Of a stretch of DNA of 64,000 bases, positions 40,801-49,548 are shown one piece after another. Source of the DNA: Wukongibacter sp050859025 (GTDB lineage: Bacteria > Bacillota > Clostridia > Peptostreptococcales > Caminicellaceae). The number at the start of each line of letters is the position of its first letter. Position 1 is the first letter of the stretch. The position numbers were made by a program, and so were the translations under genes. The notes beneath the pieces are model-generated. The model did no database searches. It saw only the letters and a list, made by a program, of their open reading frames with translations, and was not told the origin of the DNA. The stretch spans positions 3,720,001 to 3,784,000 of the forward strand of contig NZ_CP138200.1 in NCBI RefSeq assembly GCF_050859025.1, given 5' to 3'.

Positions 40801-41066
40801 AGGACTGCCACAATATGCTTACAATAACCCCAATACTCTTCATAAGCAGGACAATTACAGGTTGCATCACAAAAATATCCATCTTCATCAAATTGCACTT
40901 TTACCGAATAAGGAAATTTCCCTACCACCACCGCAGAAAATGTATGGGTATTTTTATCAAAATTTATTATCCTTGCTTTCCCCTCTAAAAAATATTTTTC
41001 TCCCCTCGCAAAGGTCAGCTCATTTGTAGCAATATCTTTAATCTCTTCCCTTGATATATTTAGCAT
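37827..41066 (-). CDS. SWIM zinc-finger SNF2-family helicase
   Basis: A 1,079-residue DNA-dependent ATPase. A SWIM zinc finger lies near residues 50-95 (CNCPAYEEYWGYCKHIVAVL), a large bacterial SNF2-associated region at about 110-610, the helicase N-lobe at about 625-800 (Walker A ILADDMGLGKTLQVL, DEAQH box, FALTGTPIENSLTELWS) and the C-lobe at about 880-1060 (RILLFSQFTSMLRIIKEML; SLKAGGTGLNLTGADTVIHF; RAYRIGQ). This family is widespread in clostridia and is thought to remodel nucleoprotein or serve in repair; the precise role is unknown. No methylase or nuclease genes adjoin it, so it is not evidently part of a defence island. Monocistronic. Confidence 0.93.
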   Translation of the reverse strand: MLNISREEIKDIATNELTFARGEKYFLEGKARIINFDKNTHTFSAVVVGKFPYSVKVQFDEDGYFCDATCNCPAYEEYWGYCKHIVAVLFDVRKKKVRKEFDYFREEENVKDILDFFNYQESTTKIPLNLEITFELVVSRYRSFNNAYLSLRIGENKLYVVKSVKKLIESIVRKESLYFGKEFSFDPNMYCFKEEDKPIIDLLISLYDNEEALSDISFNYKNPSLLKGKRANLPPSTVKKFFELLGDRCFNVVIDNITYKDIKINYKDLPVDFFLTKENNDLKLEVSLEHNVTPLDREGEYIFANEEIYKVTEYQRKNLKPFYETLNKQDGNLIKIPNKYSERFISEVYPVIKKLGEIKIDEKVKDSFYNPGLKPRIYFDNVDNNITADIKFVYGDITLNAFNDRDNVRIDDKIILRDISKEKEVLSFFEIAEFKVSKNHIYLDDEEKMFDFMYYKLPMIQEIAEVYYSDSFKNVKIQDSTSFSGRVRLNPHNSLLEFNFSVEGIDNSELKDVFESLKEKRRYYRLKSGAFLPLDIKELHEISSLFEYMDLEHKDFEKDVINIPKFRALYIDEHLKVSNINSVKRNLKFKELVQNVKEPGDIDYKIPCELDGVLRGYQRLGFKWLKTLHTYGFGGILADDMGLGKTLQVLTFLLSERNEKGNRSSIIVAPTSLVYNWLAEVEKFTPELNTLIIAGKKDEREKLISNVKDYDVVVTSYPLIRRDIDLYKDIDFRFCILDEAQHIKNPQSQNAKSVKEINAESYFALTGTPIENSLTELWSIFDFVMPGYLLNHSKFMKKFERPIVKNRDNTALKELSRHIRPFVLRRIKKDVLKELPDKIENKVTVQLTNEQKKIYLAYLQKIKGEIEEEIRDKGFEKSHIKILAGLTRLRQICCHPSMFIEGYDETSGKLLLLEELINEAMEGGHRILLFSQFTSMLRIIKEMLQRNGIEFKYLDGSTNIKERGKLVNSFNEGNGNIFLISLKAGGTGLNLTGADTVIHFDPWWNPAVEEQATDRAYRIGQKNTVHVMKLITKGTIEEKIYKLQEKKRKLIESVITPGETLVSKLSEEEIKDLFELSID

Positions 41067-41387
41067 AGCTCACCTCACTAAAACTGTAAATTATCTATAC
41101 AGAATCTACTTATAAATCCATATTCTGATTTCTTGAATAACTAAAGTTTCAAGACTACTTAAGGCTTCAGATTATAGAGAATTTATTGACATCTATATAT
41201 TATGTTAATTTACTCATTTAAAATAGTACACATTTATATTATAAACATAATTAGCTTAGATTTTAACCTTTTTTAGTAAAAAAGTCTTCGATAAAGATTC
41301 TGAAGGTTGACTTTTTTGAAACAAAATACATAACAGAAATTATATTTATTTACATTTCCGAGAAATTTATAATTTCCTATGTATTAG
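41067..41387. other. intergenic region upstream of the SNF2 gene
   Basis: Contains the dispersed repeat copy at 41281-41322 and the 21-base TTTATAATTTCCTATGTATT-A (41366-41386), which recurs at 49470-49490. No gene seen. Confidence 0.45.
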
Positions 41388-41430
41388 AAAAGATCCCTAA
41401 AATTTATTAATAAATTTTAGGGATCTTTTC
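41388..41430 (-). terminator. terminator of the M20 amidohydrolase gene
   Basis: AAAAGATCCCTAAAATTTAT-T pairs perfectly with its complement around a 3-base loop. It includes the stop codon at 41407 and on the minus strand runs into TTTT. Confidence 0.85.
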
Positions 41431-42582
41431 TTGAAACTCATTATTTATCTTTTTTCTTAGCTCTTCACTATACAATATATCATATCCAGTCATAGCCAAG
41501 CCCTTAGCACCCCTAATAGCAATTTCCTTTGCTCTTTTGGATATAGAAGCCTTAGTAAACTCTATGGAATGAGCATTAACACTTTCATCTGCAATTGATA
41601 GGTATGAATGTATAGCGGGAACTTTTAATGTAACATTTCCAATATCCGATGATCCAACCTTCCTATCGGGATCAGGATATCCCATTTCTTCACCTAGTTC
41701 AGCCATGTTACTCTTAAAGCTCTCACCAATAGTTATATTTGGATATCTCTCAGCATATAACCTTCCTATATCAATGGAAGCCTTTGCACCTGTAAGGACT
41801 TCTACAGAATTAACTATCCTTTTAATCATCTTGATTAAGTTCTTGAGCTCAACTAAGTTTTTAGCCCTCACACTGAAATCACAGCTAGCATATTCTGGAA
41901 TGATATTCGCTGCATCTCCACCATTAGTTATTATTCCATTTATATTGGACTTCATATCAAAGGTCGCTCTCAAAGCATCTATTCCGTTAAAGACACTAAT
42001 AACTGCACTTAGTGCATTTATTCCATCCTCTGGAGCTGATGAATGGGTAGCCTTTCCCTTGAATTCAACAGTAACCCTAGTAGCCGCTAATCCGCCTCTA
42101 CCTATTATTGAACGGTGTGACGTTGGATGTATCATTAATGCATAGTCAACATCCTCAAATTCATTCTCTTCTAATAGAATTATTTTTCCTCCACCACCCT
42201 CTTCTGCTGGCGTTCCTATTAATAGGACCTCTCCAGCTAAGCCCTCTAAAACCTTACTTAGTCCAATAGCAGCACCTACAGAACAAGTGGCAATTATATT
42301 ATGTCCACAACCGTGACCTATCTCAGGTAATGCATCATACTCTGCTAAAAATGCTACCCTAGGTCCTGGATTTTTTGACTTAAATCTAGCTTTAAAAGCT
42401 GTATCTAAACCTGCAATCCCTTCTCTCACTTCAAACCCATGTTTTCTTAATAACTCAATTATCCACTGCGAAGCTTTATATTCCTTAAATGATAACTCAG
42501 GATTTGCATGGATTTTTTCACATAGGTCTAATAGCTCATCTTCTATTAAATCTATCTCTTTTTGTATAATTCTCTTTTTCAT
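41407..42582 (-). CDS. M20 family amidohydrolase (peptidase-like)
   Basis: A 391-residue zinc aminoacylase/carboxypeptidase-type hydrolase. Metal and catalytic motifs: FLAEYDALPEIGHGCGHNI, GTPAEEGGGGKI, the His of MIHPTSHRSI, and the dimerisation-domain start FKGKATHSSAPEDGINAL. The pattern is that of the amidohydrolase/aminobenzoyl-glutamate hydrolase group within M20. ATG 42582 follows AAGGTGGTATCA; the upstream in-frame ATG at 42615 lies inside the preceding gene. Last gene of the peptide transporter operon, so it likely hydrolyses the imported compound: an N-acyl amino acid, small peptide or related amide. Confidence 0.88.
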   Translation of the reverse strand: MKKRIIQKEIDLIEDELLDLCEKIHANPELSFKEYKASQWIIELLRKHGFEVREGIAGLDTAFKARFKSKNPGPRVAFLAEYDALPEIGHGCGHNIIATCSVGAAIGLSKVLEGLAGEVLLIGTPAEEGGGGKIILLEENEFEDVDYALMIHPTSHRSIIGRGGLAATRVTVEFKGKATHSSAPEDGINALSAVISVFNGIDALRATFDMKSNINGIITNGGDAANIIPEYASCDFSVRAKNLVELKNLIKMIKRIVNSVEVLTGAKASIDIGRLYAERYPNITIGESFKSNMAELGEEMGYPDPDRKVGSSDIGNVTLKVPAIHSYLSIADESVNAHSIEFTKASISKRAKEIAIRGAKGLAMTGYDILYSEELRKKINNEFQEKIPKIY

Positions 42583-42599
42583 GATTGATACCACCTTTT

Positions 42600-43595
42600 T
42601 TATAAGATATGACAAGCGGCTTCATGTCCATCTTCTATCTCCTTTAAACTTGGAATTACTCTCTTGCATATTTCCTTTGCAAATGGGCAACGTTCGTGAA
42701 AATAACATCCACTTGGCAGATTAATAGGACTAGGGATTTCTCCCTTAAGCTCCAGTGATTCGGTTATACTTTCTTCATTTATTGTTGGTACTGCAGAGAA
42801 TAAAGCTCTTGTATATGGATGTACGGGATTTGAAAATATCTGTTCCTTACTTCCCTTTTCTACAATAGCTCCCAAGTACATAACCCCCAACCGATCACTA
42901 ATATGTCTCACTACAGATAGATCATGGGCTATGAACAAGTATGAAAATCCATATTCATCCTTTAAGTCCATTAATAAGTTAAGTATTTGTGCCTGTATAG
43001 AAACGTCTAGAGCAGACACCGGTTCATCGGCAATTATAAACTCTGGCTCTACGGCAAGTGCCCTTGCAATACCTATTCTTTGTCTTTGTCCTCCACTAAA
43101 TTGATGTGGGTATCTATTGGCCTGCTCTGGTCTCAAGCCAACCTTCATTAATATTTCAATACACTTTTCATATGCCTCGTTTTTGTTAGTGGCTACTTTA
43201 TGAAACAACATCGGTTCCATAATAATATCTTTTACCTTTTGCCTAGGATTCAATGATGCATAGGGATCTTGAAATATCATTTGAATATCTTTCCTAAGAG
43301 GAAGCATCTGGTTTGGATTCCAGTCAGTTATATCCTGACCTTTATAAATGACACTGCCACCCTTTGGTTCTATTAATTTAATAATAGTTCTTGCCGTCGT
43401 AGATTTTCCACATCCACTCTCTCCAACTAAACTAAAAACCTCTCCTTCATTTATGTTAAAGCTAATACCATTAACAGCATTTACTATCCTGCTTTCAATT
43501 TTCAATTTTCCATCTTTGAATTTTAATTTGTCTAAAAAATCTGTAGTCAGATTAAATCTTTGAACTAAATCCTTAACCTCTATTAATTTACTCAA
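42600..43595 (-). CDS. Dpp/Opp-type ABC transporter ATP-binding protein (DppF-like)
   Basis: A 331-residue nucleotide-binding subunit. Walker A GESGCGKSTTARTI, Q-loop MIFQDPYASLNPRQKV, signature FSGGQRQRIGIARAL, Walker B FIIADEPVSALD, H-loop FIAHDLSVVRHI, and the C-terminal oligopeptide-type extension with GCYFHERCPFAKEICKRV. It overlaps the DppD-like gene by 8 bases, showing translational coupling. Works as a heterodimer with that protein to drive uptake through the two permeases. Confidence 0.93.
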   Translation of the reverse strand: MSKLIEVKDLVQRFNLTTDFLDKLKFKDGKLKIESRIVNAVNGISFNINEGEVFSLVGESGCGKSTTARTIIKLIEPKGGSVIYKGQDITDWNPNQMLPLRKDIQMIFQDPYASLNPRQKVKDIIMEPMLFHKVATNKNEAYEKCIEILMKVGLRPEQANRYPHQFSGGQRQRIGIARALAVEPEFIIADEPVSALDVSIQAQILNLLMDLKDEYGFSYLFIAHDLSVVRHISDRLGVMYLGAIVEKGSKEQIFSNPVHPYTRALFSAVPTINEESITESLELKGEIPSPINLPSGCYFHERCPFAKEICKRVIPSLKEIEDGHEAACHIL

Positions 43596-44574
43596 TGTTA
43601 TATCCCTCCTTTAAAGGGAAATGACAGGCCGTACTATGTTCATCTCCTACAAGAATATTTCCCGGTTCTTCATTAAAACATTTCTCCTGACTATATTTGC
43701 ATCTTGGAGCAAATTTACATCCTTCAGGTAAATCAAACATGTTGGGTACCATTCCTGGTATTTGTTCAAGTCTATCTTGATTTTTGCTTAGTCTTGGAAT
43801 TGAATTGAGCAAACCCTCTGTATATGGATGGGCAGCATTATTTATTATGTCATAGGTACTTCCTTCCTCAACTATTTTTCCACAATACATAACCACAATC
43901 TTATCAGCCATTTGCGATACTACAGCCAGATCGTGGGTGATAAGTATTAAAGATGCATCGTTATTTTTTACTAGCTCCTTCATCAGTCTCAGTATTTGTG
44001 CCTGTATGGTGACATCTAGGGCAGTGGTAGGTTCATCAGCAATTATTAATTTAGGGTTGGCGGCAAGTGCTATTGCAATAATAACTCTTTGCCTCATTCC
44101 TCCACTGAATTGATGTGGATAGGATTTCAATCTGAACTCCGGGTTTGGAATCCCAACGAGCTTTAATAATTCTATGCACCTTTCTTTTCTTTGCTTTTCA
44201 TTTAAATTACCATGTAGCAATAACATCTCTTCAATTTGATCTTGTATTGTATACAAAGGATTTAAGGAAGTCATTGGATCTTGAAATATCATTGATATTT
44301 CCTTTCCCCTTACCTTCATCATTCCCCTTTCAGATTTTTTAGCTAAGTCTTCACCTTTGAATAAAATTTTCTCTGCTTCTACTACTCCAGGTTCTTCAAC
44401 TAGTTTTAAAATCGAGAAGCTGGTTACTGACTTCCCGCTGCCTGATTCTCCTACTATCCCCAGTATTTCTCCTTTATCTAATGAAAAACTTATTCCATCA
44501 ACGGCCTTTACTACACCTTTAAATGTATGGAAATATGTCCTTAGACCCTTAACCTCTAAAATTTTATTACCCAT
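43588..44574 (-). CDS. Dpp/Opp-type ABC transporter ATP-binding protein (DppD-like)
   Basis: A 328-residue ATPase: Walker A GESGSGKSVTSFSIL, Q-loop MIFQDPMTSLNPLYTI, signature FSGGMRQRVIIAIAL, Walker B LIIADEPTTALD, H-loop LITHDLAVVSQM, and a C-terminal four-cysteine-type region GCKFAPRCKYSQEKC. Third gene of the transport operon after the two permeases, 15 bases downstream of the DppC-like gene. Substrate cannot be read from this subunit. Confidence 0.93.
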   Translation of the reverse strand: MGNKILEVKGLRTYFHTFKGVVKAVDGISFSLDKGEILGIVGESGSGKSVTSFSILKLVEEPGVVEAEKILFKGEDLAKKSERGMMKVRGKEISMIFQDPMTSLNPLYTIQDQIEEMLLLHGNLNEKQRKERCIELLKLVGIPNPEFRLKSYPHQFSGGMRQRVIIAIALAANPKLIIADEPTTALDVTIQAQILRLMKELVKNNDASLILITHDLAVVSQMADKIVVMYCGKIVEEGSTYDIINNAAHPYTEGLLNSIPRLSKNQDRLEQIPGMVPNMFDLPEGCKFAPRCKYSQEKCFNEEPGNILVGDEHSTACHFPLKEGYNIE

Positions 44575-44589
44575 GCTTTCACCTCTAAA

Positions 44590-45525
44590 CTATTTTAACT
44601 TTGGATTTAACTCATCCCTTAAAAAGTCTCCAAGTAAATTTATTCCAAAAACTAATAACATAATATAAAGTCCAGGAAAAACTGAAACCCACCATAAACC
44701 ACTAAATAATACATCAAATCCATTTTTTACAAGTAAACCTAAGGAAGGCTTAGTAATTGGTACACCTACCCCTAAGAAGCTAAGGGTAGCTTCAGTTAAA
44801 ATAAAATCTCCTACCTTTATGGTTGAAATAACTATAACAGACGTAAAAACATTTGGTAATACATGCCTAAAAATAATTTTATGATTCGGTAGTCCAATTA
44901 CCTTTGTAGCTTCTATGAATTCTTTTTTCTTCACCGATAAGGTCTCTCCTCTAACTGTTCGAGCGAAAATAACCCATCCCACCAGGGTTAAAGCAATTAA
45001 TAGCTTATCAACCCCTCTACCGAAGGCTGACATAATAAAGAGAGCAATTAGCATAGATGGAAAGGATAATTGAATATCTGCAAACCTCATTATAAGAGAG
45101 TCGATTTTTCCTCCATAATATCCTGATACTAGCCCGAGGGTTGATCCAATAAAGCACGACATTATGGTAACAGATAACCCAATAAACAATGATACTCTAC
45201 TGCCATATATTATTCCACTCAAAATATCTCTTCCTTGATCGTCGGTCCCAAGTATAAACCTTGAATCTCCACCATCTTGCCAAGCAGGAGGCTTATATGC
45301 GTCAGCTAAATCTATCTCAGTTAGATCATATGGATTTTGCGGGGCAAATAATGTACCAAATACAGCTAGAAACAATGCCACTGCTATTATTATAGAGCCA
45401 ATTATTGCTGGTATATTTCTTTTATAGTTATACATAAATTCCGATGATCTGATTTTATCTAATCTTTCCTTAATAGAAATTTTTTTCTTAGGTTCTATTT
45501 CCTGCGATTTAGTAGACGTTGTCAT
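44590..45525 (-). CDS. Dpp/Opp-type ABC permease (DppC-like)
   Basis: A 311-residue integral membrane subunit with about six helices: an N-terminal cytoplasmic segment with KKKISIKERLDKIRSSEFM, first helix AIIGSIIIAVALFLAVFGTL, the DppC N-domain element FILGTDDQGRDILSGIIYGS, and the EAA loop EFIEATKVIGLPNHKIIFRH that contacts the ATPases. Starts 4 bases after the DppB-like gene, with TTGAGGTGATTAG in the preceding codons. Confidence 0.93.
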   Translation of the reverse strand: MTTSTKSQEIEPKKKISIKERLDKIRSSEFMYNYKRNIPAIIGSIIIAVALFLAVFGTLFAPQNPYDLTEIDLADAYKPPAWQDGGDSRFILGTDDQGRDILSGIIYGSRVSLFIGLSVTIMSCFIGSTLGLVSGYYGGKIDSLIMRFADIQLSFPSMLIALFIMSAFGRGVDKLLIALTLVGWVIFARTVRGETLSVKKKEFIEATKVIGLPNHKIIFRHVLPNVFTSVIVISTIKVGDFILTEATLSFLGVGVPITKPSLGLLVKNGFDVLFSGLWWVSVFPGLYIMLLVFGINLLGDFLRDELNPKLK

Positions 45526-45529
45526 CTAA

Positions 45530-46495
45530 TCACCTCAATTCAATTCTAGGATCAATTATTGTATAAATGATATCGACTATAAAGTTTATAGCTACAAATA
45601 TAACTGCAACCATCATTAAATAGGCCACTATTACAGGTCTGTCAGCCATATATATTGAGTCTATGAGCAATTTACCCATACCTGGCCAAGCATAAATTGT
45701 CTCTGTTATTGTTGTAAAGGCTATTAATCCACCTATTCTCACACCGAAAACAGTAACAACTGGTATTAAGGCATTTTTAAGGGCGTGACCAAATAGTACT
45801 TTTCTAGATGACACTCCCTTAGACCTAGCAAACTTAATGTAGTCTAACCTCATATTTTCCTGCATACCAGCTCTAGTAAGTCTAAGCAGCATTGCAATAT
45901 TACTTAATGCAAGGGTAAATGCAGGTAATATAATATGCCTCCATCCACTAAATGAAAAAATGCTTAATCTTATTCCGAAAACTTCTATAGCTTCACCTCT
46001 CCCTGAGGCAGGTAGCCAACCTAACATTACAGAAAAAATGTATATCATCATCATACCAACCCAAAAGGATGGTAGAGATATACCTAATATTGAGCCAGCC
46101 ATTATTGCCTTGCTGCTGTGCCTTTTTGGATAGGCTCCTGCATAAACTCCTAATGGTATAGCAAGAACTATGGCCATTATCATTGCCGTAATAACAATCT
46201 CTAGAGTTGCTGGAATTCTTTCGACTATTAACCCTAAAGCTGGTCTGCTAAAAACATATGACTTTCCAAAGTCCCCACTTAAAATATCTCTAACAAAAAT
46301 CCCGTATTGAACATGAATAGGCTTATCTAGTCCAAGACGCTCCATAGCCATCTGTATTTCTTCCTCAGAGGCATCTTCAGGAAGAAGCATAGATATAGGG
46401 TCACCTATATAGTTTGTAAGTATAAATACAACTAGGGAAACGACAAATAATACAACAAACATTTGTAAAAATCTTTTGACAATGTATTTAATCAT
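45530..46495 (-). CDS. Dpp/Opp-type ABC permease (DppB-like)
   Basis: A 321-residue membrane subunit: first helix and signature KYIVKRFLQMFVVLFVVSLV, GLDKPIHVQYGIFVRDILSG followed by DFGKSYVFSRP, the EAA loop DYIKFARSKGVSSRKVLFGH, and the closing WPGMGKLLIDSIYMADRPVI. It follows the substrate-binding protein gene after a 245-base gap containing a hairpin (46568-46592) that probably lowers expression of the membrane and ATPase genes relative to the binding protein. Confidence 0.93.
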   Translation of the reverse strand: MIKYIVKRFLQMFVVLFVVSLVVFILTNYIGDPISMLLPEDASEEEIQMAMERLGLDKPIHVQYGIFVRDILSGDFGKSYVFSRPALGLIVERIPATLEIVITAMIMAIVLAIPLGVYAGAYPKRHSSKAIMAGSILGISLPSFWVGMMMIYIFSVMLGWLPASGRGEAIEVFGIRLSIFSFSGWRHIILPAFTLALSNIAMLLRLTRAGMQENMRLDYIKFARSKGVSSRKVLFGHALKNALIPVVTVFGVRIGGLIAFTTITETIYAWPGMGKLLIDSIYMADRPVIVAYLMMVAVIFVAINFIVDIIYTIIDPRIELR

Positions 46496-46567
46496 AAGTA
46501 CACCTCAATTCTAGCAAGATGAAACAACTCCTTTAATACTTAGTTTTTACTAATTATTAGTTAAAGA

Positions 46568-46592
46568 AAGGGAAGTTAAATAAACTTCCCTT
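46568..46592 (-). terminator. partial terminator between binding-protein and permease genes
   Basis: AAGGGAAGTT-5 bases-AACTTCCCTT followed on the minus strand by TCTTT. Such intra-operon hairpins commonly reduce read-through after abundant binding-protein genes. Confidence 0.6.
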
Positions 46593-46740
46593 AGACTGTT
46601 AACAAACCCAAATTTCAAATCCCGCTAAAATCAATATATTTCAACATATAAGGACATACGTAAGGGAGCTTGATTGAAGCAGCAGAAAGAAAGTTGGAAT
46701 TAACAGCCTCAAAGAAGCTGAATCAGCTTCCCTGATCTTG

Positions 46741-48375
46741 CTATTCAATAATATCCATATCCCAAGTAAACACATATTTATTTGGTCTAGGAGTATAACT
46801 TATATTCTTTTTCTTTGCAAATAAGTCTTTTTGGAAATGTAATGGAATATAGGCTACATCATCTGCAGCTATCTGAGCTGCTTCGGCTACAAGCTGTGCT
46901 CTTTCATCAATATCCGATGTCTGATAAGCCTTATCTATTAATTCATCAAGCTTAGGGTTAGTGTAATATCCTCTATTTACATTACCATAGCCTTCCTTTT
47001 CGCCATATGTATAAAGTAAATCTTTGAGTAGAATAGCACCTTCTCCACCACTATCTGCCCAACCTGTCATACAAAAGCTAGTTTTGTCTTCCAATGTAGT
47101 TATATGCTTAAAGAATAATGATTTAGGCATAAGGTTTAATTCTAACTTTATTCCCACTTTTTGTAGATAGCTCGCTACTGATTGTGCAATTTGTTCATCA
47201 TTTACATATCTGTTATTAGGAGCATCGAGTGTAATAGTAAATCCATCTGGATACCCTGCCTCAGCTAGAAGCGATTTAGCCTTTTCTGGGTCATATTGGA
47301 GTCTCTTAATCTTAGGATTATGTCCAACGAAAACATCTGGAATATATGATGCTGCTGCGTATGCTTGTCCATTCATAACATTCTTTATAATTGTATCCTC
47401 GTCTATAGCATGATAAATTGCCTTTCTGACTCTTATGTCCTTTAATGGATTTGGTTTTTGAACTGTTGGGGAATCGTCTCTCCAGCCATCCAGATTAAGA
47501 TAGATAATTCTAAGACTTGGTTGCTCTATTACATCTATATCTGAGCTTGATTTCAGTCTATCAACATCCCTTACTGCAACATCTACAGTAAAATCAACCT
47601 CACCACTTAACATAGTAGCTGTTCTAGTTGCCTCATTCGTAATTGGTCTAAATCTAACCTTCTCAATTGTTGGTTTTTCACCCCAAAAATCTTCGTTTAT
47701 TGTTAAGTCTAAATGATCCTCCTTAACATGCTCAACAAACTTATATCTCCCTGTACCTACAGGATTCAGAGCTATTTCTTCGTCGCTCATGCCCTCAGTA
47801 TATTCCTTATCTATTATCATTACATTTTTTAAATCAGATAATAGTAAAGAATATGGAAATGGAGTAACTAATTCAATAGTATAATCGTCAATTTTTTTCA
47901 TACTCTCGATATTTGCAACATAACTCTTGTTTGACGAAATCTCGTTATTCTTTGCTCTATCATAGGAGTATAAAACGTCATCGGCTGTAAAATCATTGCC
48001 ATTGTGGAATTTTACTCCTTTTCTTAGCTTGAATACCCATGTAAGCATATCTTCTTTTAGTTCCCAGTCTTCTGCTAATGCTGGCGTTGATTGAAGCCTC
48101 GCATCATATCCAATCAAGGTATCAAAAATATGTAAATTGATTGCATTTGTAACTGTTTCATCATAATCATGGGGATCTAATGATAATGAGTCAGAAGATA
48201 AAGCGATTATGACCTCTTTTTTCTCTTTTTCTTCAGTTGTACCTTTCTCTTGTTCAGTTTCTTCACTTTTTTCAGGTGTTTTTTCGGCTGAAGTATTTTT
48301 TGTATTTCCACAGCCAGTAAAAAGTCCTAATACCATTAGTGATACTAGTATCACTGCTAAAACTCTTTTTAACAT
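46741..48375 (-). CDS. solute-binding lipoprotein of the Dpp-type transporter (SBP_bac_5)
   Basis: A 544-residue lipoprotein with signal peptide and lipobox LFTGCGN (lipidated Cys about 22), an acidic linker rich in Glu/Lys, then the family-5 binding fold: LDPHDYDETVTNAINLHIFD, LVFKLRKGVKFHNGNDFTAD-type (WVFKLRKGVKFHNGNDFTAD), NPVGTGRYKFVEHVKEDHLD and a closing DVAYIPLHFQKDLFAKKKNI. It captures peptides or related solutes outside the cell. First gene of the operon with permeases, ATPases and an M20 amidohydrolase; the RpiR regulator lies just upstream on the same strand. Confidence 0.93.
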   Translation of the reverse strand: MLKRVLAVILVSLMVLGLFTGCGNTKNTSAEKTPEKSEETEQEKGTTEEKEKKEVIIALSSDSLSLDPHDYDETVTNAINLHIFDTLIGYDARLQSTPALAEDWELKEDMLTWVFKLRKGVKFHNGNDFTADDVLYSYDRAKNNEISSNKSYVANIESMKKIDDYTIELVTPFPYSLLLSDLKNVMIIDKEYTEGMSDEEIALNPVGTGRYKFVEHVKEDHLDLTINEDFWGEKPTIEKVRFRPITNEATRTATMLSGEVDFTVDVAVRDVDRLKSSSDIDVIEQPSLRIIYLNLDGWRDDSPTVQKPNPLKDIRVRKAIYHAIDEDTIIKNVMNGQAYAAASYIPDVFVGHNPKIKRLQYDPEKAKSLLAEAGYPDGFTITLDAPNNRYVNDEQIAQSVASYLQKVGIKLELNLMPKSLFFKHITTLEDKTSFCMTGWADSGGEGAILLKDLLYTYGEKEGYGNVNRGYYTNPKLDELIDKAYQTSDIDERAQLVAEAAQIAADDVAYIPLHFQKDLFAKKKNISYTPRPNKYVFTWDMDIIE

Positions 48376-48475
48376 AGCTCTTCCCCCTTTAAAATATATG
48401 TTTAACCTTATGGGCTAGACTACCTTATGAAACCATAGTAAACTAGCACATAAAAATTAAAGCCTTAACCCCAGT

Positions 48476-49318
48476 TTATTCAAGAAATCTCTCTTCAAAT
48501 GCCTTTAGCTGTTCAATACTGTCTAAAATTTCTTCTTTAGATTCTATTGCCAAAGACGTAAGTAAAATGTTTGAAATGCTTATTAATCCTGTTATAGTAT
48601 TAAAAAATAGCACAGAGTTAGTAGAACATGAAAATACAACATTCGCGAACTTAGCAACTGGCGATTTCAGCGAATCAGTTAATACTATCACGCTATTATC
48701 ATTTTCTCTAAGGTATTCGGTAAATCTTGTAACAAGCTTGGTATAGGTAGGGAGTGTTACAACTATAAAAACACTGTTTTCAAGTCGCCTGGACATTTGA
48801 AGACTTACTAAATGGTACGAAGTAATATTGAATATTTCTGCACTTATTCCCAAATGCTTTAATCTTAATAATAAGAAATTTGTTACTGCTTCAGATATTC
48901 CGGCTCCAATTAAATAAACTTTTGATGCCTCTTTTATTAACTTAGTGGCATTTTTAATATCCTTTACATCAATTTTATTAATTGCATCTTCAACACATTT
49001 CATCTCTGAGCTTATAATCTCTGCTAAATTACTATCTATGCTCTCTATTTTACTTAAGGCAGTGCTCAGTTTTTCTGGATGCACTGATTTCCCTTTAATA
49101 TATGTCTGAAATTCTCCTTTCAAATCCATAAAGCTGTTACACCCAATTTTTTTTGAAAAACTTAATATAGTAACCTCTGCTACATTAACTTCTTCACTCA
49201 TTTTCTTTAAAGTCATAAATGCAACTCTATTAGAATTTTCAAGTAAATAGTCAGCAATTTTTCTTTGAGTTTTACTTAAATTTGTATATTTAGCTCTTAT
49301 TTTATCAATTATATCCAC
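48476..49318 (-). CDS. RpiR/MurR-family transcriptional regulator
   Basis: A 280-residue regulator: an N-terminal HTH_6 domain at about 1-75 (YTNLSKTQRKIADYLLENSN; MSEEVNVAEVTILSFSKKIG) and a SIS sugar-isomerase-like effector domain at about 105-240 (ASKVYLIGAGISEAVTNFLL; NSVFIVVTLPTYTKLVTRFT). RpiR proteins classically sense phosphosugars, but those next to Dpp transporters and M20 hydrolases control peptide or amino-acid-derivative uptake. It stands between the transport operon and the YfcC carrier gene, suggesting it controls both. The ligand is unknown. Confidence 0.9.
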   Translation of the reverse strand: MDIIDKIRAKYTNLSKTQRKIADYLLENSNRVAFMTLKKMSEEVNVAEVTILSFSKKIGCNSFMDLKGEFQTYIKGKSVHPEKLSTALSKIESIDSNLAEIISSEMKCVEDAINKIDVKDIKNATKLIKEASKVYLIGAGISEAVTNFLLLRLKHLGISAEIFNITSYHLVSLQMSRRLENSVFIVVTLPTYTKLVTRFTEYLRENDNSVIVLTDSLKSPVAKFANVVFSCSTNSVLFFNTITGLISISNILLTSLAIESKEEILDSIEQLKAFEERFLE

Positions 49319-49493
49319 TTATTATCATTCCTTTTTGTCGATTGCGAATTTTTCGAAAATTCTTTATTGAAATTATACTTCAATAGAACTCCAATGTAAA
49401 GTATATAATTTAATTTTTATATATTATTAAAGTGTTTGCTTTATTTATTTTATCTATAGCTTTAATAGTTTTATAATTTCCTATGTATTATAA

Positions 49494-49529
49494 AACAACC
49501 CTAAATTCATTTCTGAATTGAGGGTTGTT
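49494..49529 (-). terminator. terminator of the YfcC-type carrier gene
   Basis: AACAACCCT-AATTCA pairs with TGAATT-AGGGTTGTT, with TTTT following on the minus strand, 20 bases past the stop at 49549. The next bases contain the 21-base repeat shared with 41366-41386. Confidence 0.75.
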
Positions 49530-49548
49530 TGTTAGACTATTTAGTTGA

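Noticed and set aside
37827..41066. SNF2 helicase as part of a defence island
   Set aside because: No nuclease, methylase, PLD or other defence partner adjoins it; this SWIM-SNF2 class is a common stand-alone gene in clostridia.
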